A stretch of DNA of 64,000 nt from Antedon bifida (Eukaryota; Echinodermata; Crinoidea; Comatulida; Antedonidae), in the NCBI GenBank assembly GCA_963402885.1, contig OY727094.1:31002501-31066500 (forward strand), given 5' to 3'. Below are positions 63,301 through 64,000 of the stretch, piece after piece. The first letter of the stretch is position 1. Each line of letters begins with the position of its first letter. A program made the translations under genes and the position numbers. Below the pieces are notes generated by a model, which was given only the letters and a program-made list of their open reading frames with translations, was not told the origin of the DNA and did not search any database.

Positions 63301-63774
63301 TGGAGGAACTATTATACCAGTAAATATTGCACTGTACTATACCATGCCATGTTTTCTGTTTTCTTTTGGAAAGAATTGAGAAGCTTTTGGCAAAATATGA
63401 ATATTAAAAATGATACCAAAAGCAGAATAGAAAAGTAAAGGATGACAAAAATTAAATATGGATAAATTTATGGATGAATTTATGGTGAGAATTTCTGAGT
63501 CAAAATGCAGTAGTTTTAGACAAAATTAGACTTACTTGAATAATTGTAGCCGGTGTCGGCAGCTGCAGCAAACGGGGTTTGATTGTGATTGGTTGGTGAC
63601 GTCAATGGTGGTGGAGGCGGCAGAGAGGGTGTGTACATATTACGCTGCACTGAATGATTCGGTGGTATTGGCGATGAGTGCGAGAAAGTCGGTGTCTGCG
63701 ACGGTGCCGAATACGGTAGCGTCGGCGTAGACCTTGACAGATGCGCTACACTCGGGGTGATAGATTTTGTGACA
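54388..63774 (-). CDS. AUTS2: AUTS2/FBRSL1 family protein, 5' partial, 9 exons seen
   Basis: Minus-strand exons 63774-63536, 61517-61464, 60675-60470, 59160-59062, 58103-58038, 57668-57551, 56312-56163, 55925-55673, 55438-54388 (TAG); 744 visible residues with phases conserved. Matches to vertebrate AUTS2: [20 protein letters not shown] followed by a His-X repeat ([16 protein letters not shown]), [34 protein letters not shown], a long Arg/Glu-rich segment, and an Arg/Glu helix region ([19 protein letters not shown]). AUTS2 is a nuclear protein of PRC1.3/1.5 complexes, reported to switch them toward activation with P300 and CK2; the His repeat has been linked to P300 binding. That role is inferred here. 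The single gene probably represents the pre-duplication state of AUTS2, FBRSL1 and FBRS. The N-terminal part lies beyond the right edge. Confidence 0.92.
57058..57270. repeat. About 104-bp tandem duplication in AUTS2 intron
   Basis: ACTGCTATTGGGATATTGA and TTACCTAGTCAACTGAAAAT recur at 57060 and 57160, with a third partial at 57227. Each unit contains inverted CTAGTCAA/TTGACTAG motifs. Confidence 0.75.
58857..58980 (-). repeat. tRNA-derived SINE, truncated
   Basis: The minus strand starts TAGTGGAGCTGTAGCTTAGT, then GGTCCAGGTTTCAATCG (B box), and ends in TTCAACTCCACTCCCTAAGC. Family of 7163 and 15443. Confidence 0.6.
60060..60300. repeat. Possible dispersed repeat in AUTS2 intron
   Basis: Contains ACTAGCCCATCGGGCCAGTA, then TACTGGCCTGAATAAAAATT, and near the far end GGGTTTTACTGGCCAGTGGA. 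The mirrored GGCCAGTA/TACTGGCC elements suggest a mobile origin, but no clean ends were found. Confidence 0.3.
61730..61960. other. GC-richer block in AUTS2 intron
   Basis: Stands out from the AT-rich intron with several CG dinucleotides (GCCCCTTCGG, CTCCGAGAG, CACGGCAG, GCCGTGAAGCG). No exon fits the reading phase. It could be regulatory or an internal promoter; weak. Confidence 0.25.
62795..62973. mobile_element. 179-bp MITE with 51-bp perfect inverted ends
   Basis: AAGCAACTTCGATAACTCCA continuing to AAATCGGGA is exactly inverted at the right end, closing in ATCGAAGTTGCTT. The centre holds GATGTAAACTTACATC. No clear target duplication. AUTS2 intron between exons 63536 and 61517. Confidence 0.85.
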
Positions 63775-64000
63775 CTGTAAAATTTTAAAATATACGGTTT
63801 AAAGTACAGTACAAATGCATCTGGCAACAGTTGTGATCAAGTGAACATCAATAAAGAATTTCATATTAAACAGCTCATTTAGTCAATGAGATATATTTCA
63901 TATTCATAATCAATAGATTAGTAATCTTTCTAATTTACAACTAATCCCTGCCAGCAATAATAAAACCAGTACTTTACATTTATAATTTTGATAACAAAGA

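Noticed and set aside
1-64000. Bacterial, viral or phage content
   Set aside because: All real genes have spliceosomal introns and metazoan orthologues; no capsid, integrase, reverse transcriptase or operon structure was recognised.

Overview
This is a stretch of an animal nuclear genome. It is AT-rich and full of introns, with consensus GT/AG splice junctions, and it is packed with short foldback transposons, tRNA-derived SINEs and minisatellites. Nothing bacterial or viral is visible. I assembled six protein-coding genes exon by exon and checked that reading phase is kept across every junction: HPS4 (+, its 5' end lies off the left edge), a nuclear receptor of the NR1 type (+), CHCHD2/CHCHD10 (+), CRCP/RPC9 (-), CHEK2 (+) and AUTS2/FBRSL1 (-, its 5' end lies off the right edge). 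One CHCHD2/10-like gene and one AUTS2/FBRSL1-like gene, where vertebrates have paralogues, point to an invertebrate. A marine deuterostome such as an echinoderm or hemichordate is my best guess, but the sequence alone does not prove it.

Layout: 0.3-18.8 kb is HPS4, with a giant exon that encodes a serine/threonine/glutamine heptad array. One intron holds a nested pair of mobile elements with palindromic ends. 18.8-23.8 kb is the spacer, with a 25-bp minisatellite of about 2.3 kb and a probable 5' non-coding exon of the receptor. 23.8-33.2 kb is the nuclear receptor, with a 1.7-kb, 51-bp minisatellite in intron 3 and another palindrome-ended element in intron 4. 36.6-38.0 kb is CHCHD2, tail to tail with CRCP (38.6-40.2 kb). 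CRCP is head to head with CHEK2 (40.8-46.6 kb). 46.6-54.4 kb is the convergent 3' region between CHEK2 and AUTS2, with a 175-189-bp tandem satellite. 54.4-63.8 kb is the 3' half of AUTS2.

The genes are not one pathway: lysosome-related organelle biogenesis (HPS4), transcription regulation (receptor, AUTS2), mitochondria (CHCHD2), RNA polymerase III (CRCP) and DNA-damage signalling (CHEK2). What links them is position. Their human counterparts sit on chromosome 22q11-q12 (HPS4, CHEK2, CHCHD10) or on proximal chromosome 7 (CHCHD2, CRCP, AUTS2), so the window looks like a preserved piece of an ancestral linkage group. I found no convincing new molecular system. The most unusual items are the nested palindrome-ended elements, the two elements with 5-bp target duplications, possible hammerhead-like cores in two foldback elements, and the in-frame heptad array of HPS4.
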